From NCBI RefSeq assembly GCF_014641455.1, contig NZ_BMHT01000004.1, positions 216,025-280,024 of the forward strand: a stretch of DNA of 64,000 nt, read 5' to 3'. A program made the position numbers and the translations under genes. This DNA is from Hymenobacter cavernae. GTDB lineage: Bacteria; Bacteroidota; Bacteroidia; Cytophagales; Hymenobacteraceae. Under the pieces are notes generated by a model. That model worked only from the letters and a program-made list of their open reading frames with translations. It made no database searches and had not been told where the DNA came from. This document shows, piece by piece, positions 9,904-17,909 of this stretch. Positions within the stretch are counted from its first letter, which is position 1. Each line of letters starts with the position of its first letter.

Positions 9904-10412
9904 ATAAACGAAAACGTGCGGAGCCATTCCCAGGGGCCGTTTCGGTAAGCCCATAGCTGCAAGCCTGTGCCTAAGGCTTCAAAGGGCGTAAACTCTGCCG
10001 TGAGCTGCTCGTGCAGGGCCCGCGCTACTTCTGGTCGTACCTTGTTTTGAACTGTTACATGCGGGCGGCGGCGCTGCTGATCCTGGGGCGTGAGGTCGGG
10101 GAGCCATTGTGCTTGCAGCTCCCGGTGCAGAGCTTCCAGCTCCGGACTCTGCACCGAATACGCCACGCCCTGACCTAGGAATTGCACGCCGGCCACGCGC
10201 AGCTGCAAGGGAGACTGTACGCGGCTGCGCGCCGCAAGTTGCTGCGTCAGCTCCTCGAAGCGGGCGCCGGGCAAGTGGTGAAACAGCGTCAGGTGGGCGT
10301 CGAGGTAGTTGCGGTTGGGCGGAAAGTGCTGGCGCCGCAGGTCGTTGAAGAAGGCCGTTGCCTCGGCGTCGAGGGCGAGGGTAAGAATCAGCGGAGCGTT
10401 CAGATCAGTCAT
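9891..10412 (-). CDS. 2'-5' RNA ligase / 2H phosphoesterase family protein
   Basis: A 173-residue member of the two-histidine phosphoesterase superfamily, which hydrolyses or forms 2'-5' or cyclic phosphodiester bonds in RNA or nucleotides. Both catalytic motifs are present: HLTL at His40 and HVTV at His118. The length is typical. The C-terminus FINEQ-stop is written by a short intergenic repeat, so the last residues are probably not functional. Only 26 bases separate it from the upstream nicotinamidase gene on the same strand, so the two may be cotranscribed. Substrate unknown. Confidence 0.85.
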   Translation of the reverse strand: MTDLNAPLILTLALDAEATAFFNDLRRQHFPPNRNYLDAHLTLFHHLPGARFEELTQQLAARSRVQSPLQLRVAGVQFLGQGVAYSVQSPELEALHRELQAQWLPDLTPQDQQRRRPHVTVQNKVRPEVARALHEQLTAEFTPFEALGTGLQLWAYRNGPWEWLRTFSFINEQ

Positions 10413-10438
10413 GAGCAGCGTAAAAGGCAGGCAAAAAC

Positions 10439-11053
10439 CTAGGTTCCCATCAGGGCGCTGCTCTGCACGACGTGGCCGCCGAGGCGTTGCAGCTCTTGCT
10501 TGGCCTGCTGAAAGCCCTCCGGCGAAATCGGCCGGCTGGCATCTTCAATCAGAAAGGTTTCGAAGCCGGCTTGCACGGCGTCTTTGGCCGAGAAATACAC
10601 GCAATAATCGCCGGCCAGGCCCGCCACGTACACCTGCGTCGCGCCCTTGCCACGCAGGTAGTCCCCGAGGCCAGTGGATTTCTGGTGACCGTTGTCGTAG
10701 AAGCCGCTGTAGCTGTCGATTTCGGGGTTGGTGCCTTTGCGGAAGATGGCTTCTACGCGGCTCGTGTCCAGGTCGGGGTGCAGCTCGGCGCCGGGTGTGC
10801 CCTGCACGCAGTGGTCGGGCCAGAGCACCTGCTCCAGGCCGTGCAGCTCGATCGTATTGAAAACCTGCTGCCCTAGGTGGCTGGAAGCGAAGCTCTTGTG
10901 TGCCCGCGGGTGCCAGTCCTGCGTGGCTACCACCAAGTCGAAGCTAGGTTGCAACTGGTTGAGCAGCGGAATAATCTGGTTGCCTTCGGGCACGGCCAGC
11001 GCGCCGCCGGGCACGAAGTCGTTCTGAACGTCGATGAGTAAGAGGGCTTTCAT
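10439..11053 (-). CDS. pncA: Nicotinamidase (pyrazinamidase)
   Basis: Deamidates nicotinamide to nicotinate in NAD salvage. The ATG at 11053 gives 204 residues beginning MKALLLIDVQNDF, the classic PncA start; the frame also runs 13 codons further upstream, which the family does not need. Catalytic triad: Asp8, Lys106 (FRKGTNPEIDSYSGF) and Cys151 (GLAGDYCV). Metal ligands: Asp46, His48 and His52 (QDWHPRAH). The cis-peptide region and the DHCVQGTPGAE motif are present. It lies 26 bases upstream of the 2H phosphoesterase gene. Confidence 0.95.
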   Translation of the reverse strand: MKALLLIDVQNDFVPGGALAVPEGNQIIPLLNQLQPSFDLVVATQDWHPRAHKSFASSHLGQQVFNTIELHGLEQVLWPDHCVQGTPGAELHPDLDTSRVEAIFRKGTNPEIDSYSGFYDNGHQKSTGLGDYLRGKGATQVYVAGLAGDYCVYFSAKDAVQAGFETFLIEDASRPISPEGFQQAKQELQRLGGHVVQSSALMGT

Positions 11054-11398
11054 GAAAAGGAGAACTGAAATTGAGGCAACGGTAAGCCACACCTATGGCA
11101 GATTCCATTCGCGGGAGTGTACGCAAGATAGATGCGCGGCGGTTCTCACGCCGGCAGACCTAGGGTCGCTAGGCTGGTAGCTGGTGAGTTTCCCTTTTCA
11201 GGCCTCTTGCAACCTGACCGTAGTTGGTTGAGCGGCGAAAATGTTATTTCTTGTTCAGCGCAAACGAAGTTCTAGGTCTGGACTTGTGGTAACTGCTAAG
11301 TCTAATCGATGAAATAAGCTGGTTGTATTTAATTTAAAGAAGATAGGTAAGGGGGATTAAGAGTAAAACTTTGTAAAACATTTATTAAAAACACTCAG
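11054..11398. other. Intergenic region, 345 bp, with a composition shift
   Basis: Divergent spacer between pncA (minus) and the AT-rich gene at 11399 (plus). The first 220 bases have the usual GC-rich composition. From about 11285 the DNA becomes strongly AT-rich and stays so through the next gene. ACTTTG near 11369 resembles part of a Bacteroidota -7 element but the TA spacing is wrong. No RNA or repeat seen. Confidence 0.3.
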
Positions 11399-12001
11399 AT
11401 GAATTTAATTAAACAAAAGAGATACTTAAATTATAGAACTATTGAGTTTAGAGAAGAAGATATTATGTATTTGCGTGGTAATCTAATTGGTTCTAAACAG
11501 GTAATAATATCATATGAAGAAATACAATATGAAAAATTGATTCGAGAGTTTAAAATTGATAGATTCTATATGTGGGTTTGTATACTTTCAGGGGTGACAA
11601 TGATTAAGTCTATCGCTTGGCTTATCGAAAATTCGCATGGGATAGCTACAGGGCTGCTTCCACTATCCTTTATTTTCTTTGTTGTGTTCTTGATAACAAC
11701 TTTACTAAGCAGAAAACATGTCTTGTGCATTCCAACTTATTCATCGGGGATGATTGAGCTTTATGATAACAATCCCTCTGAGGCTGATATAAAAGAGTTT
11801 TTGAATGCGCTTAAAGAACGAATACATGGTTTCTTAAAACGTAAGTATACGACTATTGACAAGGATTTGCCTGTAGAGCCCCAGTTGGAAATGTTGCTAT
11901 GGCTTAAGCAAAGAAATATATTAAGCGGTGATGAATTTGCTTCGCTGAAGCAACAACTTATAGGGAATCAGTCGGGAGTTAGAGGGTTTAACAGAGACTA
12001 A
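11399..12001 (+). CDS. AT-rich membrane protein with SHOCT-like C-terminus, probably acquired
   Basis: A 200-residue protein of unknown function. Two adjacent hydrophobic segments lie at about 57-76 (MWVCILSGVTMIKSIAWL) and 82-102 (ATGLLPLSFIFFVVFLITTL), giving a helical hairpin in the membrane. The N-terminal 55 residues are basic and polar. The C-terminus (PQLEMLLWLKQRNILSGDEF, then ASLKQQL) fits the short SHOCT domain, which often occurs at the ends of bacterial membrane proteins. The central region FLNALKERIHGFLKRKY resembles PH-like YcxB or short-domain proteins but I cannot assign it. Codon use is strikingly AT-rich (TTA, AAA, ATA), unlike all neighbours, and no CCTAGG motif occurs. Horizontal acquisition is inferred. 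Confidence 0.7.
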   Translation: MNLIKQKRYLNYRTIEFREEDIMYLRGNLIGSKQVIISYEEIQYEKLIREFKIDRFYMWVCILSGVTMIKSIAWLIENSHGIATGLLPLSFIFFVVFLITTLLSRKHVLCIPTYSSGMIELYDNNPSEADIKEFLNALKERIHGFLKRKYTTIDKDLPVEPQLEMLLWLKQRNILSGDEFASLKQQLIGNQSGVRGFNRD

Positions 12002-12229
12002 CGCGCTGAGTTGTATTAATCGGAAAGTGGTTAGCTACAAGTCTTGAATTACTCCAAGAGTTTTGCAATCACAACAGTGCTCACAGTTCCGAAGCCGCTA
12101 TAGAAACCTAGCTAGGTAGCTTACTCAATCACCAAAAAACACCACCAAAAACCTCCCCAAAACCCACCCAAAAAGGACCTATTCCGGCGCTCGGTGTGTT
12201 ACCTATACACAGCCGAAAAACGCCTTCAG

Positions 12230-13351
12230 ATGCTCCAAACAGCCCTTTTTGACGAGTTGCCCGTTCTTACTCCCAGTCCGGCCGCAGCGCCTGCGCCGCA
12301 GCCGCTGACCCACTCGGCGCGGGTGTGGCTGCCCAAGCGGGTGCTGTTCACGCCCGACGCCCTGATGGAGGAGTTTGGCCAGCAGATGTACGAGCGGATC
12401 ACGGCTCAAGGCCTGCCCGTGGAAGTGCTCAAGAGTAACCGCATCACCGGTTTGCGCGGCGCCGATGAGCGCGAGACCTACCGCAACGCCAAGAATACGC
12501 TGGCCGTGGTGAAGGCGCCGCCGAGCAACTTCCGCCTTCAGCCCACGCCGCCTTCCGCCGACTGGCAGATGAACCTGGCCGAAGGCTGCCCCGCCCACTG
12601 CCAATATTGCTACCTGGCCGGCAGCCTGCAAGGGCCGCCGGTGGTGCGCGCCTACGCCAACCTGCCGGAGCTGCTGCGCAATACCGCTCAGTATGAGCAG
12701 CCCGGCCGCGTGACGAGCTTCGAGGTGAGCTGCTACACCGACGTACTCGGCATTGAGCACCTGACCGGGAGCCTGGCCGAGTGCATCCGCTATTACGGCA
12801 CCCGCGAAGGCGCGCAGCTGCGCTTCGTGAGCAAATACAACCAAGTAGATTCGCTGCTCAACCTGCCGCACAACGGCCGCACGCGGGCGCGTATCAGTCT
12901 GAACGCCGAGCAGATTGCTCGGCGCATGGAAGGCGGAACTGCCTCGGTGGAAGCGCGTTTGCAAGCACTGCGGAAGCTAGCTTTGCCGCGGGAGCTAGGT
13001 GGCGGGGGCTACCCGGTAGGCATTATCCTAGCGCCCATTATGCAGATTCCGAACTGGCGCGAGCACTACCTAGGTTTGCTCGACCGCATTGCCGAGGTGA
13101 TGGATTTTCCCTGCGACCTGACGGTGGAGTTCATCACGCATCGCTTCACGCCAGGCTCCAAAGACGTGCTGATGGAGTGGTACCCCAACACCAGCCTCGA
13201 CTTCGACGAGGCCAAGCGCGCCGTGAAGCGCAACAAGTTCGGCGGCACCAAGTTCGTGTACCAGCCCGAAGACATGCGCTCTATGAAGCAGTTCTTCTAC
13301 CAAGAGTGGCAGCAGCGCTTCCCCAACGCCCCGATTCAGTACTGGACCTAG
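12230..13351 (+). CDS. Spore photoproduct lyase-like radical SAM protein
   Basis: 373 residues from the ATG at 12230; a GTG at 12194 would add 12 residues. Known SplB enzymes use radical SAM chemistry to reverse the UV lesion 5-thyminyl-5,6-dihydrothymine. The cluster motif CX3CX2C is present (Cys120, Cys124, Cys127, in EGCPAHCQYCYLAGSLQG). Cys168 in FEVSCYTDVLGIEHLTG aligns with the H-atom-donor cysteine of the Bacillus enzyme (Cys141). Further family blocks are RFVSKYNQVDSLL, ISLNAEQIARRMEGGT and EFITHRFTPGSK. The organism type is not spore-forming, so the real substrate is uncertain. The stop codon sits in a CCTAGG and a strong terminator follows. Confidence 0.88.
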   Translation: MLQTALFDELPVLTPSPAAAPAPQPLTHSARVWLPKRVLFTPDALMEEFGQQMYERITAQGLPVEVLKSNRITGLRGADERETYRNAKNTLAVVKAPPSNFRLQPTPPSADWQMNLAEGCPAHCQYCYLAGSLQGPPVVRAYANLPELLRNTAQYEQPGRVTSFEVSCYTDVLGIEHLTGSLAECIRYYGTREGAQLRFVSKYNQVDSLLNLPHNGRTRARISLNAEQIARRMEGGTASVEARLQALRKLALPRELGGGGYPVGIILAPIMQIPNWREHYLGLLDRIAEVMDFPCDLTVEFITHRFTPGSKDVLMEWYPNTSLDFDEAKRAVKRNKFGGTKFVYQPEDMRSMKQFFYQEWQQRFPNAPIQYWT

Positions 13352-13359
13352 GTTCTGGT

Positions 13360-13406
13360 AAAAGCAGAGAGGTCAGGCGGAACTCCGCCTGACCTCTCTG
13401 CTTTTT
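13360..13406. terminator. Strong bidirectional terminator
   Basis: A perfect 21-base stem: the arm at 13361-13381 starts AAAGCAGAGAGG and the arm at 13384-13404 ends CCTCTCTGCTTT, with a two-base loop. It is flanked by an A run and a T run, so it works in both directions. It separates the SPL-like gene from the convergent lipoprotein gene. Confidence 0.9.
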
Positions 13407-13423
13407 GTTGGGCGATGATCGAG

Positions 13424-14383
13424 CTATAAGCCCCGAATAGCGGCTACCGCGGCTTCTTCACTCACGGCCGAAATGCTCGGGCTGAACATCTGATTGGTGC
13501 CGACCTGCAAGGTCTGTTGGCCGAAGAAATAGGAGCCGTTTACATTGCGGAGTACAACTGCCGTAACTGCCAGTCCTTCCGGAATGTTCGGGGCGGAGAA
13601 GATATTGTCGCTGCTCTGCGAATACGCGCGCACGCTGGTATTCAGGGACTTAAATACCAGAAACACCATTGTGTTTTTGGACTGCACATCGTCGCCCGAC
13701 ACTGCTATGCTCACGGTGGTTTGCTGTCTGGCATCTACAAGGCGGGCGCAGCTGACCCAACCTAGGCTGTCGTTGTTCAGGCGCAGGCGGTAGGAGCGGG
13801 GCTGGCTGGGCAGGCTGTCTTGCACCACCGACGAGCTGATATCGGCGCTCGACTGCGGCAACCAGCTGAATACATTCTTGCTGGTGGTGCCGTAGAACAC
13901 GGCCATGTTGGAGAAAGTGGAAAGCCGGGAATTTCGGAAGTGCAGGCGCACATGCGCCGTAGGGTTCAGGCGCAGTGTGTTGCTGCCCTGCCTCGCTTTC
14001 AGGTAAAACTCGCCGCCCGCTTCGAGTAGCTGCTCGCTCGCCGTGCTCGGCAACGCGCTCAGCACCATGTCGGCCCGGCTTAGTACCTCGCGGTATTCGA
14101 TGCTGATCGGCTCGGGGTTTGGGCGGGCACCGCTGGGCAGCACAAAGGCATTGGCCGGAATTACCAGCCTGTTGCCCTGGGCCGTTCTGAGCTGGAAGCT
14201 GTCGGTAGCGGCCGCCAGGGTGAAGAGCTGCCGCGGTGCGCCGTGCACCGCCACAAACGCCGCCAGAGTATTTACTTCAGCCGGCTTCGCGCCTACCGTC
14301 AGCAGGTCCGAGTCCTTCTGGCAAGCCGTCAGCAGTAGGCTGATTGCCAGAGCGAAGCGCCAATGTGAGTACGGCTTGAGCAT
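13424..14383 (-). CDS. Lipoprotein of the sigma-factor operon, unknown function
   Basis: 319 residues from the ATG at 14383 (the frame runs further up, but this start gives a proper signal). The signal sequence ends in the lipobox LLLTAC, so it is a lipidated envelope protein. The first domain (FQLRTAQGNRLVIPANAF, then EPISIEYREVLSRADMVLSA and LLEAGGEFYLKA) resembles a domain frequent in Bacteroidota surface lipoproteins, in which a ZU5-like segment is followed by a GG-F-x-A motif. The C-terminal half is beta-rich with no recognised family. It lies 32 bases downstream of the dual-membrane anti-sigma-like gene and is probably transcribed with it and the ECF sigma gene, hence possibly a sensor or effector of that system. 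Confidence 0.75.
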   Translation of the reverse strand: MLKPYSHWRFALAISLLLTACQKDSDLLTVGAKPAEVNTLAAFVAVHGAPRQLFTLAAATDSFQLRTAQGNRLVIPANAFVLPSGARPNPEPISIEYREVLSRADMVLSALPSTASEQLLEAGGEFYLKARQGSNTLRLNPTAHVRLHFRNSRLSTFSNMAVFYGTTSKNVFSWLPQSSADISSSVVQDSLPSQPRSYRLRLNNDSLGWVSCARLVDARQQTTVSIAVSGDDVQSKNTMVFLVFKSLNTSVRAYSQSSDNIFSAPNIPEGLAVTAVVLRNVNGSYFFGQQTLQVGTNQMFSPSISAVSEEAAVAAIRGL

Positions 14384-14415
14384 AATTGAAAAATAAAAAG
14401 ACAACCTAGGCAGGC

Positions 14416-16047
14416 TCATCGCAGATCGAAGGATACGCCCGTGCGCATGCCGGCCGAGAGAATGTGCCGGGCCGAACGATCCGGGGTTTGAGCAAGCGGC
14501 GTTAGCAGGTAGTTGAAAGTTGGTTGTAGGCTCAAGTTCCACCGCCCGGCTAAGCGGTAGCGGAGGCTGCTGCCCGCTGTAAGCCCCAGGCTGACCATCC
14601 GAAACGGGCTCTTACCTAGGTTCCATGAATCCTGGTCGCAGCCGCAGCCGCTTGCCTGGGTGGTGCGGCCCCCCACGTACAGGTTGGCTGTCGCGCCCAG
14701 CGTCAGGCCGTAGGAGAAGCGCCCCGCCGTACCAAGCTGATACTGAACCTGCAAGGGTACCGAAACGAAGCGGTACACGTCGCGGTGCCGTACCCGCTGC
14801 TGCTCCTCCTCGTTGCTGCTGGGAATAGAATCGGGTACATACAGTGTGTTGAACAGGCCATTTGTGGTATATTCCAATACAGGACGCCGGAAGCTCTCAT
14901 ACACCACCACGGGCTGCTTCACCGTCAGGTCGAGGCGAGTAGCATACTCGGAGTAGCCCAGGCCGGTGAGCAGGCTGAGGCGCGGCGTGAGGGCATAGGT
15001 CAGACCTAGCTCAGCCGAGTAGCTTTCGGCCGGCCGCTCCAGCTTTTCCATTTCGCTCTGCACCGGATCGGTGCTCAGCCGACCTAGGTGCCGGTACGAA
15101 AGCGCCGGGCCCAGTAGTAGCTGCACCGCCAACCGCCGCGCCGCCGTAGTTGGCAGCGGAGGCGGAGGAGAAGGGGGGCCAGGTACGGACGCTACCAGCG
15201 GCGCACCTAGGTCTGGTAAAGCCAAAGTAACAGGCAAAGAGGATAAAATAGGGAAATCGGGTGCGGGAGCTAGGGCAGGCGCAAGTACGGTTCTGGCTTG
15301 CGTAGTTTGTGCAGGTTCGGTGTTGATCGATGCGCTGGTAGTTGGCGCAGGAGTCTGGCCGTTGTCAGAAAAAGCCTCACGCTGCCTTGCTACAATAGCT
15401 ACTTCAGCGGCATTGTTCGGCTTGCCTGATCTGTTGCTAAGCTTCGTACTTCGTTGATTAACAGAAGGATTTAAAAGTGATTCTGCTGAAGATCCGCGCC
15501 GCGAACGATGTGCAGTAGTTGCCAGACTTGAGGGAGAAGCTAGGGTTGATGCAGCTGACGGGCTACCCTTGCGTTGGAAGTTAGTGCGTGATTCATCACC
15601 ACGAGCTGAGGAAGAAGTAACCGCATCAGAACCAGCTGGCGCAACTGTTGAGTTCTCAGGTAAAGTAGCATCTTTAGAAGGTGGTGTAGTGCCCGCCAGC
15701 GGAGTAGCAGCCGAGCCAGCCGACACAGGTGCGCCCCCCGACCTAGGTACGGACGATGAGCGGCCCGCTGAAGTTGCCAACGCACCTTCACCTGCCGAGC
15801 CTTTCCCCCAACCCGACCAGCTTGATTGATAATAGCGAGCCACCAGCACCCCACTGACGATCAGGAAGAGCACGCCGAGCGCCAGCACCACGCGCCGGGT
15901 GTGGCGGCGTGGGCGCAACGCCGGTGCTGGCGCAGCCGGCACTCGCTTACGGATGTTCGCCCACACCTCTTCCGAGGGCTGACTTCCGTAGTCGGCCAGC
16001 TTGCGCCGCAGCTCTTCGTAAAGTTCGTCTGAGTCAGGTTCTGTCAT
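14416..16047 (-). CDS. Dual-membrane-spanning anti-sigma-like protein with outer-membrane beta-barrel
   Basis: A 543-residue protein with an unusual topology. Residues 1-50 are cytoplasmic-like (MTEPDSDELYEELRRKL, then EEVWANIRKRV), ending in basic RRHTRR. A single transmembrane helix follows at about 53-73 (VVLALGVLFLIVSGVLVARY). Then comes a Ser/Thr/Pro/Ala-rich low-complexity linker of roughly 230 residues. The last 240 residues are beta-rich, alternating amphipathic strands ending SAGMRTGVSFDLR, as in outer-membrane barrels with a terminal aromatic or basic strand. The start overlaps the stop of the ECF sigma gene by four bases (ATGA), implying coupled translation. This matches the dual membrane-spanning anti-sigma (Dma) type described in Bacteroides. 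The anti-sigma role here is inferred. Confidence 0.8.
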   Translation of the reverse strand: MTEPDSDELYEELRRKLADYGSQPSEEVWANIRKRVPAAPAPALRPRRHTRRVVLALGVLFLIVSGVLVARYYQSSWSGWGKGSAGEGALATSAGRSSSVPRSGGAPVSAGSAATPLAGTTPPSKDATLPENSTVAPAGSDAVTSSSARGDESRTNFQRKGSPSAASTLASPSSLATTAHRSRRGSSAESLLNPSVNQRSTKLSNRSGKPNNAAEVAIVARQREAFSDNGQTPAPTTSASINTEPAQTTQARTVLAPALAPAPDFPILSSLPVTLALPDLGAPLVASVPGPPSPPPPLPTTAARRLAVQLLLGPALSYRHLGRLSTDPVQSEMEKLERPAESYSAELGLTYALTPRLSLLTGLGYSEYATRLDLTVKQPVVVYESFRRPVLEYTTNGLFNTLYVPDSIPSSNEEEQQRVRHRDVYRFVSVPLQVQYQLGTAGRFSYGLTLGATANLYVGGRTTQASGCGCDQDSWNLGKSPFRMVSLGLTAGSSLRYRLAGRWNLSLQPTFNYLLTPLAQTPDRSARHILSAGMRTGVSFDLR

Positions 16048-16592
16048 TTCAATTCAAACTTGTCATTCGCCAGCAGTCGTTCTTCCAGCAGCTTGCGGGC
16101 CCGTGAGAGCTGCGATTTGGAGGTGCCTTCCGAGATGCCGAGCAGCTCCCCGATTTCGGCGTGCGAGTAGCCCTCAATGGCGTAAAGGTTGAGCACCGTT
16201 CGATAGCCGAGTGGTAAGGTTTGGAGCAGGCGCAGCACATCATCGGCGGCAAGCTGGTCGAGCGACGAGCCATCGGGGCTGGGCACCTCCAGGGCTTCGT
16301 CGGACTCTACCTGCAAGCCACGCTGCCGCGCTTGGTGGTACGTAGTCAGAGCGGTATTCACGGCCACGCGCCGGGCCCAGGCTTCAAATGGTCCCTGGCC
16401 CCGGTACTGGTCGAGGTGCGTAAATAATTTCACGAAAGTGTTCTGCAACGCATCTTCCGCTTCCACCCGCGAAGGGCAGTAGCGCAGACACACCCCTAGG
16501 AGCCGGTAGGCCAGCGCGTCGTACAAGGCGCGTTGGGCCGCCGGCTCACCTCGTCGGCAACCTTCCAGAATAGCGTCGAGTGCTGGCGGCAT
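16044..16592 (-). CDS. RNA polymerase ECF sigma factor
   Basis: A sigma-70 factor of the extracytoplasmic-function group, 182 residues from the ATG at 16592 (199 if the ATG at 16643 is used). The shorter form begins MPPALDAILEGCRRGEPAAQ, the usual start of Bacteroidota ECF factors. Region 2 is clear (RALYDALAYRLLGVCLRYC, then EDALQNTFVKLF, and GPFEAWARRVAVNTAL). Region 4 carries the helix-turn-helix (LPLGYRTVLNLYAIEGYSHA, then EIGELLGISEGTSKSQLSRA). It is the first gene of an operon with the dual-membrane protein and a lipoprotein, which suggests control of envelope functions by an outer-membrane signal. Confidence 0.93.
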   Translation of the reverse strand: MPPALDAILEGCRRGEPAAQRALYDALAYRLLGVCLRYCPSRVEAEDALQNTFVKLFTHLDQYRGQGPFEAWARRVAVNTALTTYHQARQRGLQVESDEALEVPSPDGSSLDQLAADDVLRLLQTLPLGYRTVLNLYAIEGYSHAEIGELLGISEGTSKSQLSRARKLLEERLLANDKFELK

Positions 16593-16683
16593 CAGGCAAC
16601 GGAAGCGACGGAAGTGGGGAGTAGGAGCAGTAGCCTTCCGCACCCATGACTGACCTAGGTCGGGAGGGGTTGCGCGGGCGGGT

Positions 16684-16700
16684 AAATAATTTGATTATTT
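16684..16700. promoter_or_regulatory. AT-rich inverted repeat upstream of the ECF sigma gene
   Basis: AAATAATTTGATTATTT is a perfect inverted repeat of seven bases each side of TTG, in otherwise GC-rich DNA. It is 41 bases upstream of the longer possible start and 92 bases upstream of the preferred start of the sigma gene. It may be part of a promoter or an operator; no other copy was seen. Confidence 0.3.
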
Positions 16701-16896
16701 CGCTTCGCTACCAATATAAGCAGAAAGCCTTTTGCAGCGGCGTCCGTACTTTCGGGCCGAGTGCGAAACAGGGCCTAGGTTGCCCGGCAGCCTGGTCCGG
16801 AGGTTTTGCAACCGGCTTATTTTAAGCAGCTTCATCATTATCTCATTGCTAGTCAGATCTTCCCATTCCAACTCCTGCCTCCTAGCTCCTTAGCTT

Positions 16897-17697
16897 ATGC
16901 TGCTTCCACTTTATCAGGTCGATGCTTTCACCGACCATGTTTTTGCCGGCAACCCAGCGGCCGTGTGCCCCCTCACTGAGTGGCTGCCCGCTGAAAAAAT
17001 GCAGGCTATTGCGGCCGAAAATAACCTCGCTGAAACGGCTTTTTTTGTGCCCCGCGGTGGCAATGAGTATGATTTGCGCTGGTTTACGCCAGCTGTAGAA
17101 GTGGAGCTGTGCGGCCACGCTACCCTAGCTTCGGCGCACGTTCTGTTTCGGCACCTCAACTTCAAGGCGGAAGAAATCATCTTTCACTCCCGCAGCGGGC
17201 CGTTGCGCGTGCAGCGCCAGGCTGATGGTCGCCTGTCGTTGGACTTCCCGAGCCGCCCGCCCAAGCCGCTGACCCAACATCCTGATGGTCTGCTTGATGG
17301 CCTGGGTGCCACGCCCGTTGCCATACTGGCCGGGCCAGATCTGGTGGCGTTGTTTAACACTGAAGAAGAAGTGCGCGCCATAAAACCCGACCAGACGCAC
17401 CTGGCCAAAGTGGAGTACCGCGCCGTAATTGTGACGGCGCCCGGCAGCAACGGCGTCGATTTTGTATCCCGGTTTTTTGGCCCGCGCGTGGGTGTGCCCG
17501 AAGACCCCGTAACCGGCTCGGCCCACACCACTCTGATTCCGTATTGGGCTGAGCGCCTCGGTAAAACCGAACTGTTTGCCCGGCAGGTTTCGCCCCGTGG
17601 CGGCGACCTATGGTGCGAGTTGCGCGGCGACCGGGTGCTAATCAGCGGCCACGCCGTGACGTATTTGAAGGGAGAGATTGAGCTGACAGAAAGCTAG
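16897..17697 (+). CDS. PhzF family isomerase-like protein
   Basis: A 266-residue member of the PhzF / diaminopimelate-epimerase-fold family. The N-terminus MLLPLYQVDAFTDHVFAGNP is typical. The catalytic glutamate of PhzF is Glu46 in NNLAETAFF, and CGHATLASAHVLF and the second-half motif EDPVTGSAHTTLIPYW are present. PhzF itself isomerises dihydrohydroxyanthranilate in phenazine synthesis, but no phenazine genes are nearby. The natural substrate of this homologue is therefore unknown. Single gene; the stop TAG is inside AGCTAGG and a palindromic element follows. Confidence 0.92.
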   Translation: MLLPLYQVDAFTDHVFAGNPAAVCPLTEWLPAEKMQAIAAENNLAETAFFVPRGGNEYDLRWFTPAVEVELCGHATLASAHVLFRHLNFKAEEIIFHSRSGPLRVQRQADGRLSLDFPSRPPKPLTQHPDGLLDGLGATPVAILAGPDLVALFNTEEEVRAIKPDQTHLAKVEYRAVIVTAPGSNGVDFVSRFFGPRVGVPEDPVTGSAHTTLIPYWAERLGKTELFARQVSPRGGDLWCELRGDRVLISGHAVTYLKGEIELTES

Positions 17698-17739
17698 GTT
17701 TTGTCACCTGAGAACGTCTGGTGTTGAACGTCCAAAATT

Positions 17740-17851
17740 GAACGTCATTCCGACGGTAGGAGGAATCTCGCGTGCTGAGGTTGTGCTGCTAATACCAGCC
17801 GAGTGGATCACCATTGCACGCGAGATTCCTCCTTTCGTCGGAATGACGTTC
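17740..17851. repeat. Palindromic intergenic element, family B (complete)
   Basis: Arms at 17740-17775 and 17816-17851. The left arm reads GAACGTCATTCCGACG then GGAGGAATCTCGCGTGC; the right arm is its complement except for a three-base mismatch. It lies between the convergent PhzF gene and the gene at 17910. Related arms occur at 40411-40450 (left half only) and 47616-47693. Confidence 0.85.
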
Positions 17852-17860
17852 TGATAAAAA

Positions 17861-17894
17861 GCGGTAGAGATGCTTCGACAAGCTCAGCATGACC
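17861..17894. repeat. Half of a family A palindromic element
   Basis: Contains GCGGTAGAGATGCTTCG followed by ACAAGCTCAGCATGACC, identical to the right arm of the element at 8458-8562, but the left arm is missing. It sits nine bases after a complete family B element, so the two families were inserted or recombined side by side. Confidence 0.75.
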
Positions 17895-17909
17895 GTTGAA
17901 AGCGACTTT

